Made by a program: the position numbers and the translations under genes. A DNA stretch of 64,000 nucleotides from Neospora caninum Liverpool (Eukaryota; Apicomplexa; Conoidasida; Eucoccidiorida; Sarcocystidae), in assembly GCF_000208865.1 (NCBI RefSeq), contig NC_018397.1, positions 1,302,001-1,366,000 of the forward strand, read 5' to 3'. Of this stretch, positions 1 to 13,060 are shown piece after piece (within the stretch, counting starts at the first letter, position 1; each line of letters begins with the position of its first letter). The notes under the pieces are model-generated. The model ran no database searches and was not told where the DNA came from. It saw only the letters and a list, made by a program, of their open reading frames with translations.

Positions 1-2223
1 CAAGTTGCTGTTCTTTTTGACACGTTATGCTGCCGAAAGGTACCAAAAGAAGGCACCACCAACAAAGACTGAAGGGTGTTGCATCGACGGAATCGATCTT
101 GTATGCCACTTCGTTATGTTTGTCGTGGAGGTGATGTGCCAATCCTGCAAATAGGTGCAGTCATTCATTCTCTGATACTGTCAAAATGCGGTTAGCGAAG
201 CGCTAGAGAGGGCATGAAGCTTCGCGTTATTCAGCAAACTCGGGGGATCTATGCAAAACATCGGAAGTTCTGGAGTTGTCCATCATTCATCATTTTCAGC
301 TAGTGACCAACCGCTGCTGTTCATTGCTCTGGGGGACGCACCTCTGAGACCGGTCATAAGTCTGCCTTTCCGCTTTTGCTGGAAGTACCGTCACACTTGG
401 AGTCAGATGCGTGTAATATTAGTTGCTGCGGTCTGGCCGCTTCGGTGTTTTTTTCGGTGGAAAGTGCTTCTTTTCTGGATATGTAGTGAGAAGTACACGC
501 ATCCCCTTTCTGTTGCATTGGGTTTCTGTGGTGCAAAAAATCGAATTCTTCAATCGAAGATACTTTCTTTCTGCTACCCACACTCCTGGTCATCGGAGCG
601 TCCAACGCATACGCGAGGCAGCAACTGCTGCATACGGCACGGTAGAAAAAAGCAATTGTTTACGTTTGCACAGAAACAAAAACTCCCACACATTAGGAGA
701 GTGCATTCAACCGGGAACGAATTGCAACCGTGTGAACTTCATAAAAATCGCGCGAATAAGACCACGAGACGTTAACTTGTTCGATAGCGAACCGCTGTAG
801 CATCTCTCAGGAGCGAGACGATACCGGTATCTGTCTTGAAATGGATCATTAGGCAGACGCTGTAACACAATCACCCCTTGCAGTGGCTTCCGCACTAGGC
901 CAATCACACCAAATCAGGCATTTTGTCGCAAATAACAACAAACTTTCACGTGAGTCCAATAACGCTCAATCGAGGCTCCACTGACCAAGTGACGGTCCCG
1001 CGTACTGTAGAAACCTCCACATGGCGTCGATGTCTCTCTGCAACTCAAATTTCAGTAGCTGACTGAGACTGCTGCGGTGCTGCGAACCCAAGACGACTGA
1101 CGGCGTGTCATGCTGTGAATCCTGTTTCGAGTTTGTACATGGTGTGCAGTGTACCTGTTGCCGACAGCCAGGATCTACAGTGGCAGAGAGAACCAGCGGG
1201 TTCGCACTGAGAGTATTCCGCAGCCTTCCCAGGGTGTCACGTAGCTCAATTGGCCACCTATATATATATATATATATATGCTAGCAGAACGTTGTGCTGT
1301 ACCCAAGTGGAATCCGTGGCCGCAGTTGTCCTGTTGAGAGAGCAGGAGGCACCGCCTCAAAATGTGCACCGCCACTGACAGCTAGCGCATCTGAGTAGCA
1401 AGTTGTCTCGCTGTTACTACGCGTGAAAGCAGTAACCACCATACGGTACGCCTCGAACGTAACCGATTTTGAAAAATCCCCTGCGAACCGCATTGACCAC
1501 CGTTTGCTTATTTGTTCCCGTTTTGTCTAGTTGGTAATATGTGTGCGACGTGTCAACGGGGTTTTGGAGAGCTCAACTTCGCGCTTCGCGGCAGTGTCGC
1601 TCCTCGCGCAGCAGCCCGTAAGCTCAAAATCTTTTTCCAGTGATGCCCAACATCGCTCCCCTCTCAGGTTGCTCGGGCGAAAAAATCCTTCCCCTGTCAC
1701 TGACACACGGAGCACAGAGGAGTGCGATGCATCAGGCAGATTCGTCGTGCGGACCCGTGCGTCAGCAGAGGGGGGGCACAGGAGGCGGTTCGGCGTCATC
1801 AGCTGGCAGTTGCCGCTGCTGGTGGCGTCCGGGCGCATCCGACACGGCAGCATTCCTCAGTTCGCGTCATAGTCGCACGCACACTGACCCCTGTGAGCCG
1901 CAACTTCTCACCAGAAAACGCGGTGCTGCAGAACGTCTTCGGGTAGCTGATCGGCTGAACCGTCGAACGCGATTGGATCGTCTGGCGCTTGCAGAGAACG
2001 ATAGATGAGCACGGCGTAGTTACACCAGTTGCACCGATTTTCTCCGTGGTTCGCGGATTCCTCCATGACAAGACGCCGTTCGACGGTTTCTTGCGAAGTG
2101 CCTCAAATTCTCCCGCCTGGACGTTAGTGTCCATCCGTGCAGCTGTCTCTCGTTCCTGAAGGGAACCTTTTTGGGCTCTCCTACATGTAAACCACCCCAT
2201 TTCTCGCGTAGAAACGAAGAAAA
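1..2223. other. Upstream intergenic DNA and probable 5' UTR of glycogen phosphorylase
   Basis: I see no convincing coding segment here. The open frames overlap on both strands and have no protein-like composition or splice-compatible continuation. The only distinct element is a (TA)10 microsatellite near 1259-1279. The last few hundred bases before 2224 presumably hold the promoter and 5' leader of the phosphorylase gene, but no TATA-like or other core element can be assigned. Confidence 0.5.
1259..1279. repeat. (TA)n microsatellite
   Basis: About ten uninterrupted TA dinucleotides lie in otherwise mixed-composition intergenic sequence. This is a simple repeat with no sign of function. Confidence 0.9.
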
Positions 2224-5200
2224 ATGGCAAACGCGGCAGACGAGAACGTGTTTGCCAACGACTCGTCGTATCACTGGGAAATGCGCCGAAAGGCCTCATT
2301 TTCCAAGCTGACCGGCGCAGTGCCCCGTGCCTTTCCCGGCATGTACAACGAGGAAGATCCGCACGCCGATGTCAAGAAGGAGAAGCTTTGGAAGCTTATG
2401 GAGACATACATAAGCTCTGATATTCACTCCATCCAGCGAAGCGTCGTGAACCATGTGGTGCGTCAAAAATCACGGATTAGCACGCGTTTACCCGTTTACG
2501 TGTGTCCGTGTTGAAGTCCTGCACAGAGGAGAATCACGGCGACACTCGTGCGCTGTGTTCGGCAGTGTATTGACTTGCTGTGGACACTTTTGGCAACCGG
2601 ACATGAGTTTCTGTCGGGCAGAACGCACCCGTTTGCACGCTGACATCTTCAAACGTGTGCAGCCTCTGTGTCCCCGCTTCTTCACAGGAATACACTTGCG
2701 CCAGAACGCGCTTCAACTGCGATCCAGAGTCGTGCTACCGTGCAGCAGCCTTCTCCGTTCGTGACCGCCTTATCGAGACACTCAACGACACGAACGCTTA
2801 CTTCCACGAAAAGGACTGCAAAAGGGCGTATTATTTGTCGCTTGAATTCCTCCTCGGCCGCGGTAAGTGCACTTGGGTTCGCGGTGGAAGCAGTGGCTGA
2901 CAACCCAAGATGTGCCTGAGAGTGAACAAACAACACCTCGCACCGGTCTTGTTTTGTGATTTTTCAGCTTTTCAGAACGCTCTTGTTAACCTGGATATCG
3001 AGAACAACTACAAGAAGGCCTTGGCAGAACTGGGATTCAACCTAGAGCAGCTGTACGAGTATGAGCACGATCCTGCGCTCGGAAATGGAGGCCTTGGTGA
3101 GCACCCAGCATGAGGGTCTGCTTGAGAGTTTCGCGGGTTCTGAGGCCGCTTCGCGCACTAGACTTCGTGAGGATAGCACTGCGCTTTTGGCCGTTCAACG
3201 TCACGCTTGTGTGATCCTGTTCCGCTCTGGTTCAGGGCGATTAGCAGCTTGCTTCCTCGATTCTATGGCGACTGTCAATCTTCCGTGCTGGGGTTACGGC
3301 ATTCGCTACACGTACGGTATTTTCGAGCAGAAGATCGTCAACGGACGTCAGGTGGAACACCCAGATTACTGGTTGACGATGTCGAATCCGTGGGAGATTG
3401 AACGACCGGACTGCACATATGCAGTGCGCTTCTACGGTTCGGTGAAAGAGTATCGCGACGCCCAGACTGGCAAGATGCGCAGCAAGTGGGTCGACGGCGA
3501 GATTGTTCAAGCGATGGCGTTTGATAACCCCATTCCCGGCTTCGACACGTACAACACGATCAACTTGCGTCTGTGGAAGGCCGCCCCGAGCAAGGAATTC
3601 GACTTCCACCTCTTCAACGTCGGGCGCTACTTGGAGTCGGTTAGGGAGCGCCAACGCGCCGAATCGATTTCCGCGGTGCTCTACCCGAACGACAACACCA
3701 TGGAAGGCAAGGAGCTGCGCCTGAAGCAGCAGTACTTCTTCGTGTGCGCCACAGTGCAGGATGTTCTGCGCCGCTTCAAGAAGGTCTCCAACAGGGACTG
3801 GAACGACCTCCCGTCGAAGGTGCAAATGCAGCTCAACGACACGCACCCGACAATCGCCATTCCGGAACTGATGCGTATCCTGCTTGACGTTGAAGGTCTG
3901 GAGTGGGAACAAGCCTGGGACCTCACAAAAGAGATTTTCAACTACACAAACCACACAGTCCTTCCTGAGGCCCTAGAAAAGTGGTCTGCAGAATTGATCG
4001 GCAAGCTTCTGCCCAGGTAAGGCACAAAGACGCGTAATTAGACTGTTTCAGAGAGAAGGCGCGGTCGTAGTTAACAGTCGCGGACTTGTACGGCCTGGGG
4101 CGGGGTGTAGCCACCAACAATGCCAGTTGCTGAAAGCTTTCTCGGGCGAGGGTGTCTCTTTTCTGGGGTTTGTGTGCAAGATGGGCCCGACCTGAGGCGT
4201 AAGTGTAGCTGCCGCGTGTGTTCAAGACGAGATGCGCGCAAGAATGGTGGTATGGCCGGATGCAGGCACCTTCTGATCATCAACGAGATCAACTTCCGCT
4301 TCTTGAACGAAGTCCGAGGCGTTTTCGGCGACGACTGGAACAAAATCAGTCGTATGTCCATCTATGAAGAAGGAGAGGAGAAACGCATCCGCATGGCAAA
4401 TCTGGCGGTTGTCGGAAGCCGGCACGTCAACGGTGTGGCTGCAATCCATTCCGAGCTTGTGAAGAAAGATCTCTTCCCTGAGTTCGTCGAATTCTACTCC
4501 CGACAAGGCTTCAACAACAAGTTCCTCAACGTCACAAACGGTGTGACGCCCCGTCGATGGATCTACTGCGCGAACCGCGGGCTCGCAGATCTCTTCAGCA
4601 ACTGGCTCGGCTCGGACTCGTGGCTCAAAGAGCTCGACATGGTTGCCGGCCTCCAGAACCACATTGACGATCCGCAGCTGCGCAAGGAGTGGCGCGCTGT
4701 CAAGCGACAGAACAAGATGCGCCTGGCGGCCTGGGTGGAGCAGAGATGCAACGTGAAGCTGGATGTGGACAACATGCTGTTCGACATCCAGGTGAAACGC
4801 ATTCACGAGTACAAGCGTCAGCTCCTCAACTGTCTCTACGCCCTGCACCGCTACCTCACCATTAAAAAGATGTCGCCCCAGGAAAAGGCGAATGTCGTTC
4901 CGCGAGCGACGATGATTGGAGGCAAAGCGGCGCCGGGATATTTCACAGCGAAGAACATCATCAAGTTGATCAACAACATCGCACAGGTCGTCAACAACGA
5001 TCCGGATGTCAACCAGTACCTCAAGGTGAGTTCCCTGAGACGAACACAGCCATGGACTCGCCACAGAGTGTCCAGACTCGTAGGGTGAGGAGGCCCCCCG
5101 ACTCTCGATATTTCGTTCGGGCCTGCTGGGAAAAGGCGTTTCGTTAGTGTAGTTTCAGCCACGCTCATTTTCGGTGTGCCGCATCTGATGTTTCTTAACG

Positions 5201-6262
5201 TTTTCCCAGGTCGTCTTCCTTCCAAACTACAATGTTTCGCATGCGCAAGTGATCATCCCGGCCAGCGATTTGTCTCAGCACATCTCGACGGCAGGCACAG
5301 AAGCCTCTGGCACATCCAACATGAAGTTCGTTATGAACGGAGGCTTGATTTTGGGGACGCTTGATGGTGCCAACATCGAAATTCGCGAGGAGTGCGGCGA
5401 CGACACCATGTTCATTTTTGGTGCCAAGGAGCACGAAGTGGCTCAGATTCGTGAACAGGTACTTTGGAGGGCACCAAGCGTCAGATTCCTGAATGGAAGA
5501 CTATGCGTGTGTGACACTGGAGTTTTGCCATAGTTTTTCGAGCATTTCTTTCGGCCACCTCAATCCTTTTGTAGAGTGGCATGGTGTCTTTCGACAGTCA
5601 GGGGTAGCATTACGAGTGGAGACTTCAACAGCGCGACAGGAACAGACGTAGCGGTTTTTTGGTGCGCCCGTTCTTTTGATTTGTAGGCGAAGAACGGCAA
5701 CTACCCCATCGACGGACGACTCAGAGAGGTCTTCGATTTCATGCGCTCCGGGAAACTTGCTTGTGGGGATGGGCAAGCTCAAAGCGACTTTGTGGCAATC
5801 GTGGATCAGCTCTGCAACAATGGCTACGGTCACAACGGTGACTTTTATCTCCTCATCCACGACTTCCGTGACTACTGCCGGGCTCAGCAAGTCGTCGATG
5901 AGACCTATAAGGATGTGGAGCAGTGGACCACTCTTTCCATCAAAGTAAGTGTCAGAAATCCGACCATGTCGTATCTGTGCAACAGGATGATCCTCCAAGG
6001 AGTTTCCTGTGTTCGGTAGGATCCCTCGAAATTTGGACAATGCTTGGGTGTGGCTGTGTGTGTCCCGCAGGCCGCGTCGTCAATGGGGAAATTTTCCACT
6101 GATCGCTGCATGCGTGAATACGCTACCGAAGTCTGGAATATCGAGCCGTGTGAACGGCCCCCTCCGGATGAGTTTCAGAGAATGAGATCCTTCGCGAATG
6201 ACACCCCTAATAAAGTCTCAGGTACTGCCAGCTCTTCGAAGTCCCACAAATCTAGAAGATGA
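2224..6262 (+). CDS. GP: Glycogen (alpha-glucan) phosphorylase, 8 exons, 925 aa
   Basis: The enzyme releases glucose-1-phosphate from alpha-1,4-glucan, which in this group means cytosolic amylopectin granules. Exons: 2224-2457, 2688-2862, 2968-3096, 3236-4016, 4266-5025, 5210-5458, 5687-5944, 6071-6262. They sum to 2778 nt, and every intron is GT...AG with matching phase. Family hallmarks seen are LEFLLGR in exon 2, [20 protein letters not shown] across exons 3-4, [10 protein letters not shown] and GGKAAPGY in exon 5, and [15 protein letters not shown] in exon 6. The PLP-binding lysine falls at about residue 732. The length fits the family plus a short N-terminal extension. That extension contains RRKAS with Ser25, the position reported in Toxoplasma as a regulatory phosphosite linked to CDPK2 signalling. 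The ATG at 2224 is chosen because it opens the frame just before this regulatory region. The first exon and all catalytic blocks are intact. Confidence 0.96.
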
Positions 6263-9200
6263 AGGAAACCGTCACGCATGGTAGAGATCATTGATCTCTA
6301 CTTGATACTGGCGTAGAGTGATATCCTGCATACTATATCGTGTGTGTGAGAGCCTCGTGAATTCCACCTACTCTATTTTTTCTTTCAACGCCTGCGTGAG
6401 CGACGGGGCGAGCTACCGCCGCAAAAATTGCTGGTCTTGTTTTTCACTGCGGAACGGTCTGTCGTAACTTTCTACAATCGACGGCGTCTCCGACTTCTCC
6501 CTCTTAACTGGCACACATCGTATGTGTCAAGCTCCCCTTCTGTGGATGAAATCATGAAAGTGTTACCTATCTCCGAGCACTCGTGGCGGTTCCTATGGAG
6601 TCGCACTTTCAGCCAGCCCAGCACAAAGGCGGTGCCAAGAACGGCAGTTCAGTCACCGTGCATTTGGTGCAACGAGTTGGGACCGCCCCTTCCTTGTTAG
6701 CAATGTCTTACCGCAAATCGTAAATCGTAGAAACGAGGGTGGGAGGGTAGGGGGACGCGTCTTACAGACGTGTCTTTCCTGTTGCAGTTGTAGCAGTGTG
6801 ACCAATATTGCCAAGACGATGATTTCGGCCATGCCGTGGTGTACACGCGCTCGCAAGACTCCACTGGGGACTCGTGGGCCCCACAAAGTAACGATGCGAT
6901 GCGTGTGTATACTGTGGCTTTATATGCGGCGTGTGCATTCGTGGGAAGTCAAGTAAAGTCATGCTTTTCGGGTGGTTCAAGCAGACGAGTGCGTCCGCGC
7001 AAGGAACGCCGGTGCTCACCTCTGCTCTGCATTGAAGGCGAGAGCCACTCGTACGTATGCGCTACCGTACAAGATGTTCAGCATTCCTTCACGGCTGTGG
7101 GACCAATGGTGGCAGAGTAGGTAGTGTCCTGGTCGATAGATGTACGTATTCCATATGGACTGTAGTCAGGAGTTAGTTATAGCGGCTGTCTCTTGACATC
7201 AATGTGTCTGCAGCATGAATAAGCCGTCACCGCAATGGAGAGGACTGTATCGTCGTGAGGCATGCGAGGCAGTTAACAGGTGTACGGAGAGCGAGTTCGA
7301 GTGGCGGAATACTTTATCAGGGGAAAGCTATCTTAAAGGTGGCCGACACGCAGACTGTCCGAGGATGATAGGTTTCGATGCGTCGGGCATAGGATTGCTC
7401 ATGGTGTTTCTGAACTAGCGTTTGGCGAGTTCTTGAGTGACAAGTCAATCATTAAGACGGCGGCGAAGCTCCGTGACTTATGATGAATGTGATTGCGAAT
7501 ACTTGTGGAAAGGGAAGTAGTATTTTCTTGCATTTCCGCATGATACCGTGGGCCTTTCTGCGGTATGGAACGGATCGTCAGTGATCGATCTACTTCTCGG
7601 AGATGGCACAGGCATCCAGTGCTGCATTTGTGTCATCTTCCCGTGCAACCAACCGCTGGAGTGCAACGTTGGAAAAAGAAAGCAAGCTGTAACCGTATGC
7701 GGCTATGAAGTAACAAACAGGAGTGGTATGGTCAATTGGCCAACGCATCGCTTTCTCACTTTCCTGGTGTCAGCATGGTCACGCGAAGCATTCGATCTAT
7801 ATGCTCGTTCCGTCTATTTCGTTGTCGGCGGCTGCGCGGATGGATTCGCTGCTCGTAACTGGCTCCAAGAGTTTCCCTCGTGCCGAACTGGGGTTCCTAT
7901 TTCACCGCACTAGGTGTTTCACTCGGTCAGACCTTAGGACTTTGAGCTACGTCATACGACCAGAATTGTCGCTCCTTCATCGACAGCTGGAACTGCAGAT
8001 CTGCGAGATCGGGCTCGACACGTATCCTTGGAGACGGTAACGGCACGATTCGGACTTCGGTTAATCAGTGTTAAATGTGGCCCCAACAAAAACGGTTATT
8101 AAGCTCTCATGAGACGCCGAATACCGTTGATGGCCGGAGGAAGGCTAGCTGTGCATATCGGAAGGTTCTCTTTAGTCGGTCCAAACGCGTGGGCGAATTT
8201 AACTGCGGACGTCAGAGATGGTTCAGGGCCAGCACTCCCACAATACGGCTGACGAAACGTATGAAACGAAGTGAACATTGGTTTTGGCAATTATAATTCC
8301 GTTCCTGGGCACCAAAGGTGCGGGGGTCCGCCGACACCTCCTCAGACGAAAGAGCAGATTATTTTATTTTCTTCACATTTTTCTGTCTCTTCTATGTCGT
8401 ATTTGATATAGGATAAAAGGTCTTCTCTCGTTGGCACACCATCACACACACAACTAACGCTTGGCATAAGCACGGAAGTTCCACTGGTGCAGACGACCCT
8501 CCGTGAATCACACTCTTTGTTGGGAAGCAGGCGGCGCATTCTTGCATGTGCTGAGGCCGTCGTCATCACCCAAGGACTGCTGCCGCATCATGCGAACCAA
8601 CTAGCAATCGCAATAACGAAATACGATGATACAGCAATACGTCGTAGCGTTCAGGTAAAGTCACGTGCCACGTCACCACATCTGCTGAGTAATATGCGGG
8701 CAAGCAATGTCACGGTCGAGCAAAACGCCTGAAGTGACTACACGAGCCTGTACTTGCAGAAAGCTGAGCAGCCTGGCGGCAAGCACGTGACAATGCTGGC
8801 GTTGAGGAAAAATGTGCGCAAAGGGCTTTTGTGCCAGCAGAATGTTTGGCATGGTAGTGTATCCTCATGATATCGACATTGTGAAAAGTGGTGCCAGTTG
8901 GTGCCTCGCAGATTCGCTGCGACCACAACGGGTGGCGTGGCAATCCTTGGCTGCCACTCCAGCACACGCACTACTGTTAAGTTTGCGTATGTTACGCAAT
9001 TTTCGTCTGCTCTGGATTTGGCGGCTCCTATTTTTGACAAGAGCATCAACTGCACCTACAGATGTTCGACACAATAATACAGGCACAACTTAGCAGCAGC
9101 GGCCAACGGTTTAGCTTTCGTTTAGCTTTCGTGAAAATGTGCAGTCCGCAGATGCTTGAAAGCGGACACCCTCGCGCGTATTGGCTTCTCCCGTGGTTTC

Positions 9201-9528
9201 TCGTGATGAACATGTGTCCAAATGAGCATACGGGACTTCCGTGTTTGTTGTCACGAGGGAAAAAGTGGCAGTCTTAAAGGGTGGCAGCGTCGCTTTTACC
9301 CCGAAGCCCCAGAAAGGGAACAGTGGGGAGCTTGCCCAGGTTCTCGACGTAGACTGACACACTACCGCTATGCAAAGGCACGGCGCCACGTTTTTGGACA
9401 GTCATCCGATGGTGGTTGCCTCCATCTCTGCTCTCCCTGCTTTGTCCTCTTGGAGCAGGTATCTCTTCTGAAGGAACGAATGAGGAACAATTTCTTTCTC
9501 CTACACCAACATTGGTTGCTCCGCGCAG
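6263..9528. other. Intergenic DNA between phosphorylase and aminotransferase genes
   Basis: About 3.3 kb without a supportable gene. The short open frames lack domain-like content and do not join by splicing. The interval should contain the 3' UTR of the phosphorylase gene and the promoter of the aminotransferase gene; neither can be delimited from sequence alone. Confidence 0.5.
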
Positions 9529-11988
9529 ATGGCGTACCCCGACCCAGCTGAAGGCGTTAGTGCAAGATGGGATGTGGGAACGCAGACACCACATGGTATG
9601 GGCACGTTTCCGTGTTCAAGGCTAGAGTATTTTGTGCTCGCATATCATTCGCTGCTTGCAACTCAGCTACGTAGATTACGAAGGCTCGCGCAGGAACCTA
9701 CTGAACCGTCGGCGTGATCAATGTATTCCAATGGAGGGTCTAGATTGCCCGATTCAGGTTCACTGGGCCACTCGGCCGTTGTATGGCTCTTGAAATGTAT
9801 TGCCTTTCGGTTACAATACCAACTGCTTGCCAGAGCTTTGGGAAATCTCAGTCAACAGAAAAACTGTTCTTGGTCCGGCTTGAGCATGCTCCTTTTTGCG
9901 CTCCGGTACCTGAAGTCCATTCTTTCCTCTGATACTGTTTTGCATATCTGGGGCGTGCAGGTGGTCAAGAATGGAGGGATATGCCCAACTTCGTTGAGGA
10001 CTTCAGTGTCACGACCAATGGACTCCGGACGCCGAAGAGGGCTCTTGAAATCACTGCCTCAGCACTTCATGAGGTTTTCCACTACCCCAGTTGTGACCAC
10101 GAGCCAACATGCTTAAGCGTTGCGACTTTCCTGCACGGCGAATCCTGTTCCGTGGCAGAGAGAACGGCTAACAACGAAGAAGAGATTGCGCGGATTAGGA
10201 AGAGACTTGTTCTCGGCAACGGTGCCAGCGAGCTAATTGATCTGTGCACAAGACTTTCGTGTGCGTCTACCTGGAGCCCAGGTAAGTCTCCGCACCAGAC
10301 GTAGGACAGGGGAGGCGGGAGGAGCAGCAGATATACTCATCGAATGTTGGTTGGGAGACCAATAGCTCGCTTCTGACAAAGCTACAAGGACCGCAACGAA
10401 TGCAAATGTGCTTCTTGAAACGTTGCTTCAGGCCCCACCGATGTACAGTACAAAGAATACGAGAGGTCCGCGACAAATAATGGACTCCAGCTGCAAGATG
10501 ATAAGGAGGCAGAACTTGTTTGCGTTGTTAACCCCTGCAACCCCACGGGTGAGCTGTCGCAGTCGTCGAGAGACACCTGGCTTGAAAGTAAATCGAAAAA
10601 TCCATGAAGGACAACTGCCTGACCGTTGACCCGTGTCCCTCCATGCACAGCTGTCTTTGTCCCTATCTGCGAACTTCCCACGTCTAAAAGTTCGTCCTTC
10701 GTCGCAGTGACTCGTCTGGAGAATTGGTGCATTCATCAGCTTTGCCTCAACGATTTCCTCCCCTTAGGTGACTTCATGGAAATTGGAGCCATGAAAAAGT
10801 TTATCGAAAATCGTCAAAACGGAGTCACAGTGATGGTAGATGAGTCAATGCTTTTCTGGTTTGGACCCAACTGGCGCTCCCAGAGTCTTGTCAGCCAAGG
10901 TGCGTTGAGCTGAAACGCAACGCTTGATGCCATCAAGCATGGCAAACAAAGTTATGATATCTGTACTGTCACTTCTCAGAGGACTGGGTTAAAGAGCTGT
11001 ACAAGACACGCGGAATTAAAGTGTTTGTCATACACTCCTGGACGAAAATATGGGCCTGCCCCGTAAGTATTCGATCGATTTCGTCTAATTGTAGCTCGTC
11101 TGTATCGTTACTCTGCTCAACAGCATATGTCGATGCCATGATGTGTGCTGCTTCACCCCTCGGCAGGGACTTCGCGTGGGTTCTATCCTTGCGCCTCATC
11201 CAGATGCGGCGAAGCAGATAAGGAAGCACCAGGTTCCGGTAGGGTCGACATGCTTAAACGTGCAAGTAGTGGCAGTGCCTATTAAACACTGTGAAACTGA
11301 CGAGGTGAACTGATCTCTCGACTCAACCGGAGAATTTTGCGTCGTGTTCTGTTCATTTTGAACAGTGGTCTCTCAATACACTCGCTATAGCCTTTCTCTC
11401 CGAGGTAGTGAAGGATGACGACTATATGAAGGAAACGTGGAGAGTAACCCCACAGTGGAGTGATGCATTCCGCAAAGCACTTCAAGATATTCGGCCCGAA
11501 TGGGACATCAAAGGACAAAAGTGAGTTTCTTTCCATGGTTTCAGGAAAACGTAAGGACTTGGAATGTCGCCGGCCTCAAAACTATGGTTGGGCTTTTTTT
11601 GCGGCTTGTCTTGGCAGGTGGTTGCCCTTCGTGTGGATTAACACGAAATGCGCCATCGCCGCACGCTTCTATGTAGAAACGTGCAGGACACGAGGTGTAC
11701 CCATACGTTGGGGAGCACACGGTTACCAGAGGCCAACACACATACGTGTAGCTGTCCGTGACCCGAAAGAGGTGAGTGAAAAGGAAAGGTGAGAAGCGTA
11801 GGCTGGGATCGTTGTCCTAGGACAGACGCACCCGAATATCGAAAATCTGCACGGAAAACCTTTGCGTGGTGTACAGCCTTGATATGCTGGACATTGTTCT
11901 GATCTTCGCCTCATCTGGGAGTTCCCGCTGCTATTTTCAGGCTGCTATCGTTGTTGATGCTCTGCGTACGCCTCTCCCGAGTGCTTAA
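9529..11988 (+). CDS. PLP-dependent fold-type I aminotransferase, HisC/CobD-like, 9 exons, 382 aa
   Basis: Exons: 9529-9595, 9961-10281, 10432-10548, 10768-10899, 10980-11062, 11167-11238, 11366-11520, 11618-11771, 11941-11988. They sum to 1149 nt with consistent phases. Ordered family blocks are HGG followed by EDFSVTTNGL (substrate-loop start of histidinol-phosphate aminotransferase/threonine-phosphate decarboxylase relatives), LGNGASELIDL (PLP phosphate-side loop), NPCNPTG (Asn166), VDESMLFW (Asp193, pyridine nitrogen partner) and HSWTKIWACPGLRVGS (Lys235, Schiff-base lysine). The next block, QVPWSLNTLA, is also typical of this subfamily. All catalytic residues are present, so it should be an active enzyme. 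The substrate is unknown: this lineage is not known to make histidine or cobalamin. An in-frame stop lies upstream of the chosen ATG. No targeting signal is evident. Confidence 0.85.
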
Positions 11989-13060
11989 GCGATTCTCTGT
12001 CAAACCCAGGAGAAATGTGATATAACAGAAACGGACGTCGCAGAGGAACGAACCAGTCAGCTAGCTCCATGAATGGTCCGGCCTGTGGTCAGCAGCACCC
12101 TGGCTATGCAGCTTTGGCCTTCACATTGTTTGTCAACGATCGTCATTTCGTACGAGGAATTATTGACGGCAAGCTGCTCTAACAACTTGATCGGTAAAAA
12201 AGCGAGTGCGAGGGGAGCCCCGCAAGAGATTTGGATCTTGTGTAATATCTTCACTCCACTGCATGCCGGTAACTGCAGTCCGTTGGTCCTGTGAAATGAG
12301 AGGATGAGTAGCACTTTGACTGACAACACTTGGCACTAACTGTAGCCCCAGCTCTGCTGTGCAGCACTCACGAGCTTCGCATTGTCAGGTGCCAATTACC
12401 AAAGGCGTTGAGACTGCCATCTGAGGCACGGCATGTTATGGGTTCTAGTGTGGGCCTTGTTACAATTGAGAGAAGACCGGAGCAACAAAGCCCATCATTC
12501 AAAGGAAGCAACGTCGCATTTAGCGGCTCAGAAAAAGAGACAGTCACGCCAAGCGTGCTATGCTGCGAGGTGCGCCGAGGTTTCGCACCGTAAATCGGTC
12601 GCTGTTGCAATTCCACGGACAGTAACAGAAGCGCGCAGGGTGCAATACAGGAGAGAATCCACAATACTACGGCGGACTTCTGTACCGTAGTTAAGTTTTT
12701 TTACCACCACGATCGCCGATGAAAACATGCCCCATACGATAGTGGCACCCGAAGCCATATGCGGCATCTTGTCGTCGGCCGTGCCACTGGTTCGGCACCT
12801 GCAGTTATTGCCGCATCTGGGAGTGCATACGAATGGAAATTGCTGTGACTATATTTACTGGAAGTATCGAGGTACACTCCATGGAGACACTGAATATCGA
12901 ACGCAACGTGATACCGTAGGATTCTGTCTTAAGTCGAGCGCAGTTCACCGCCCACAGTGTACAGACAGAGCGTTCAGAAAAACTCGCTTCTCAGGCACAA
13001 GGAGCCAAAACCGTCAGATGAATCGAGGAATCTCACCCAGTCATCTACATCGTTGCGAAA
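11989..13060. other. Intergenic DNA
   Basis: About 1.1 kb with overlapping meaningless frames on both strands. It presumably holds the 3' UTR of the aminotransferase gene and the 5' flank of the following gene. No repeat or RNA gene was recognised. Confidence 0.5.

Noticed and set aside
3241..3954. A 237-residue minus-strand frame inside glycogen phosphorylase
   Set aside because: Antisense to exon 4 of a conserved enzyme.
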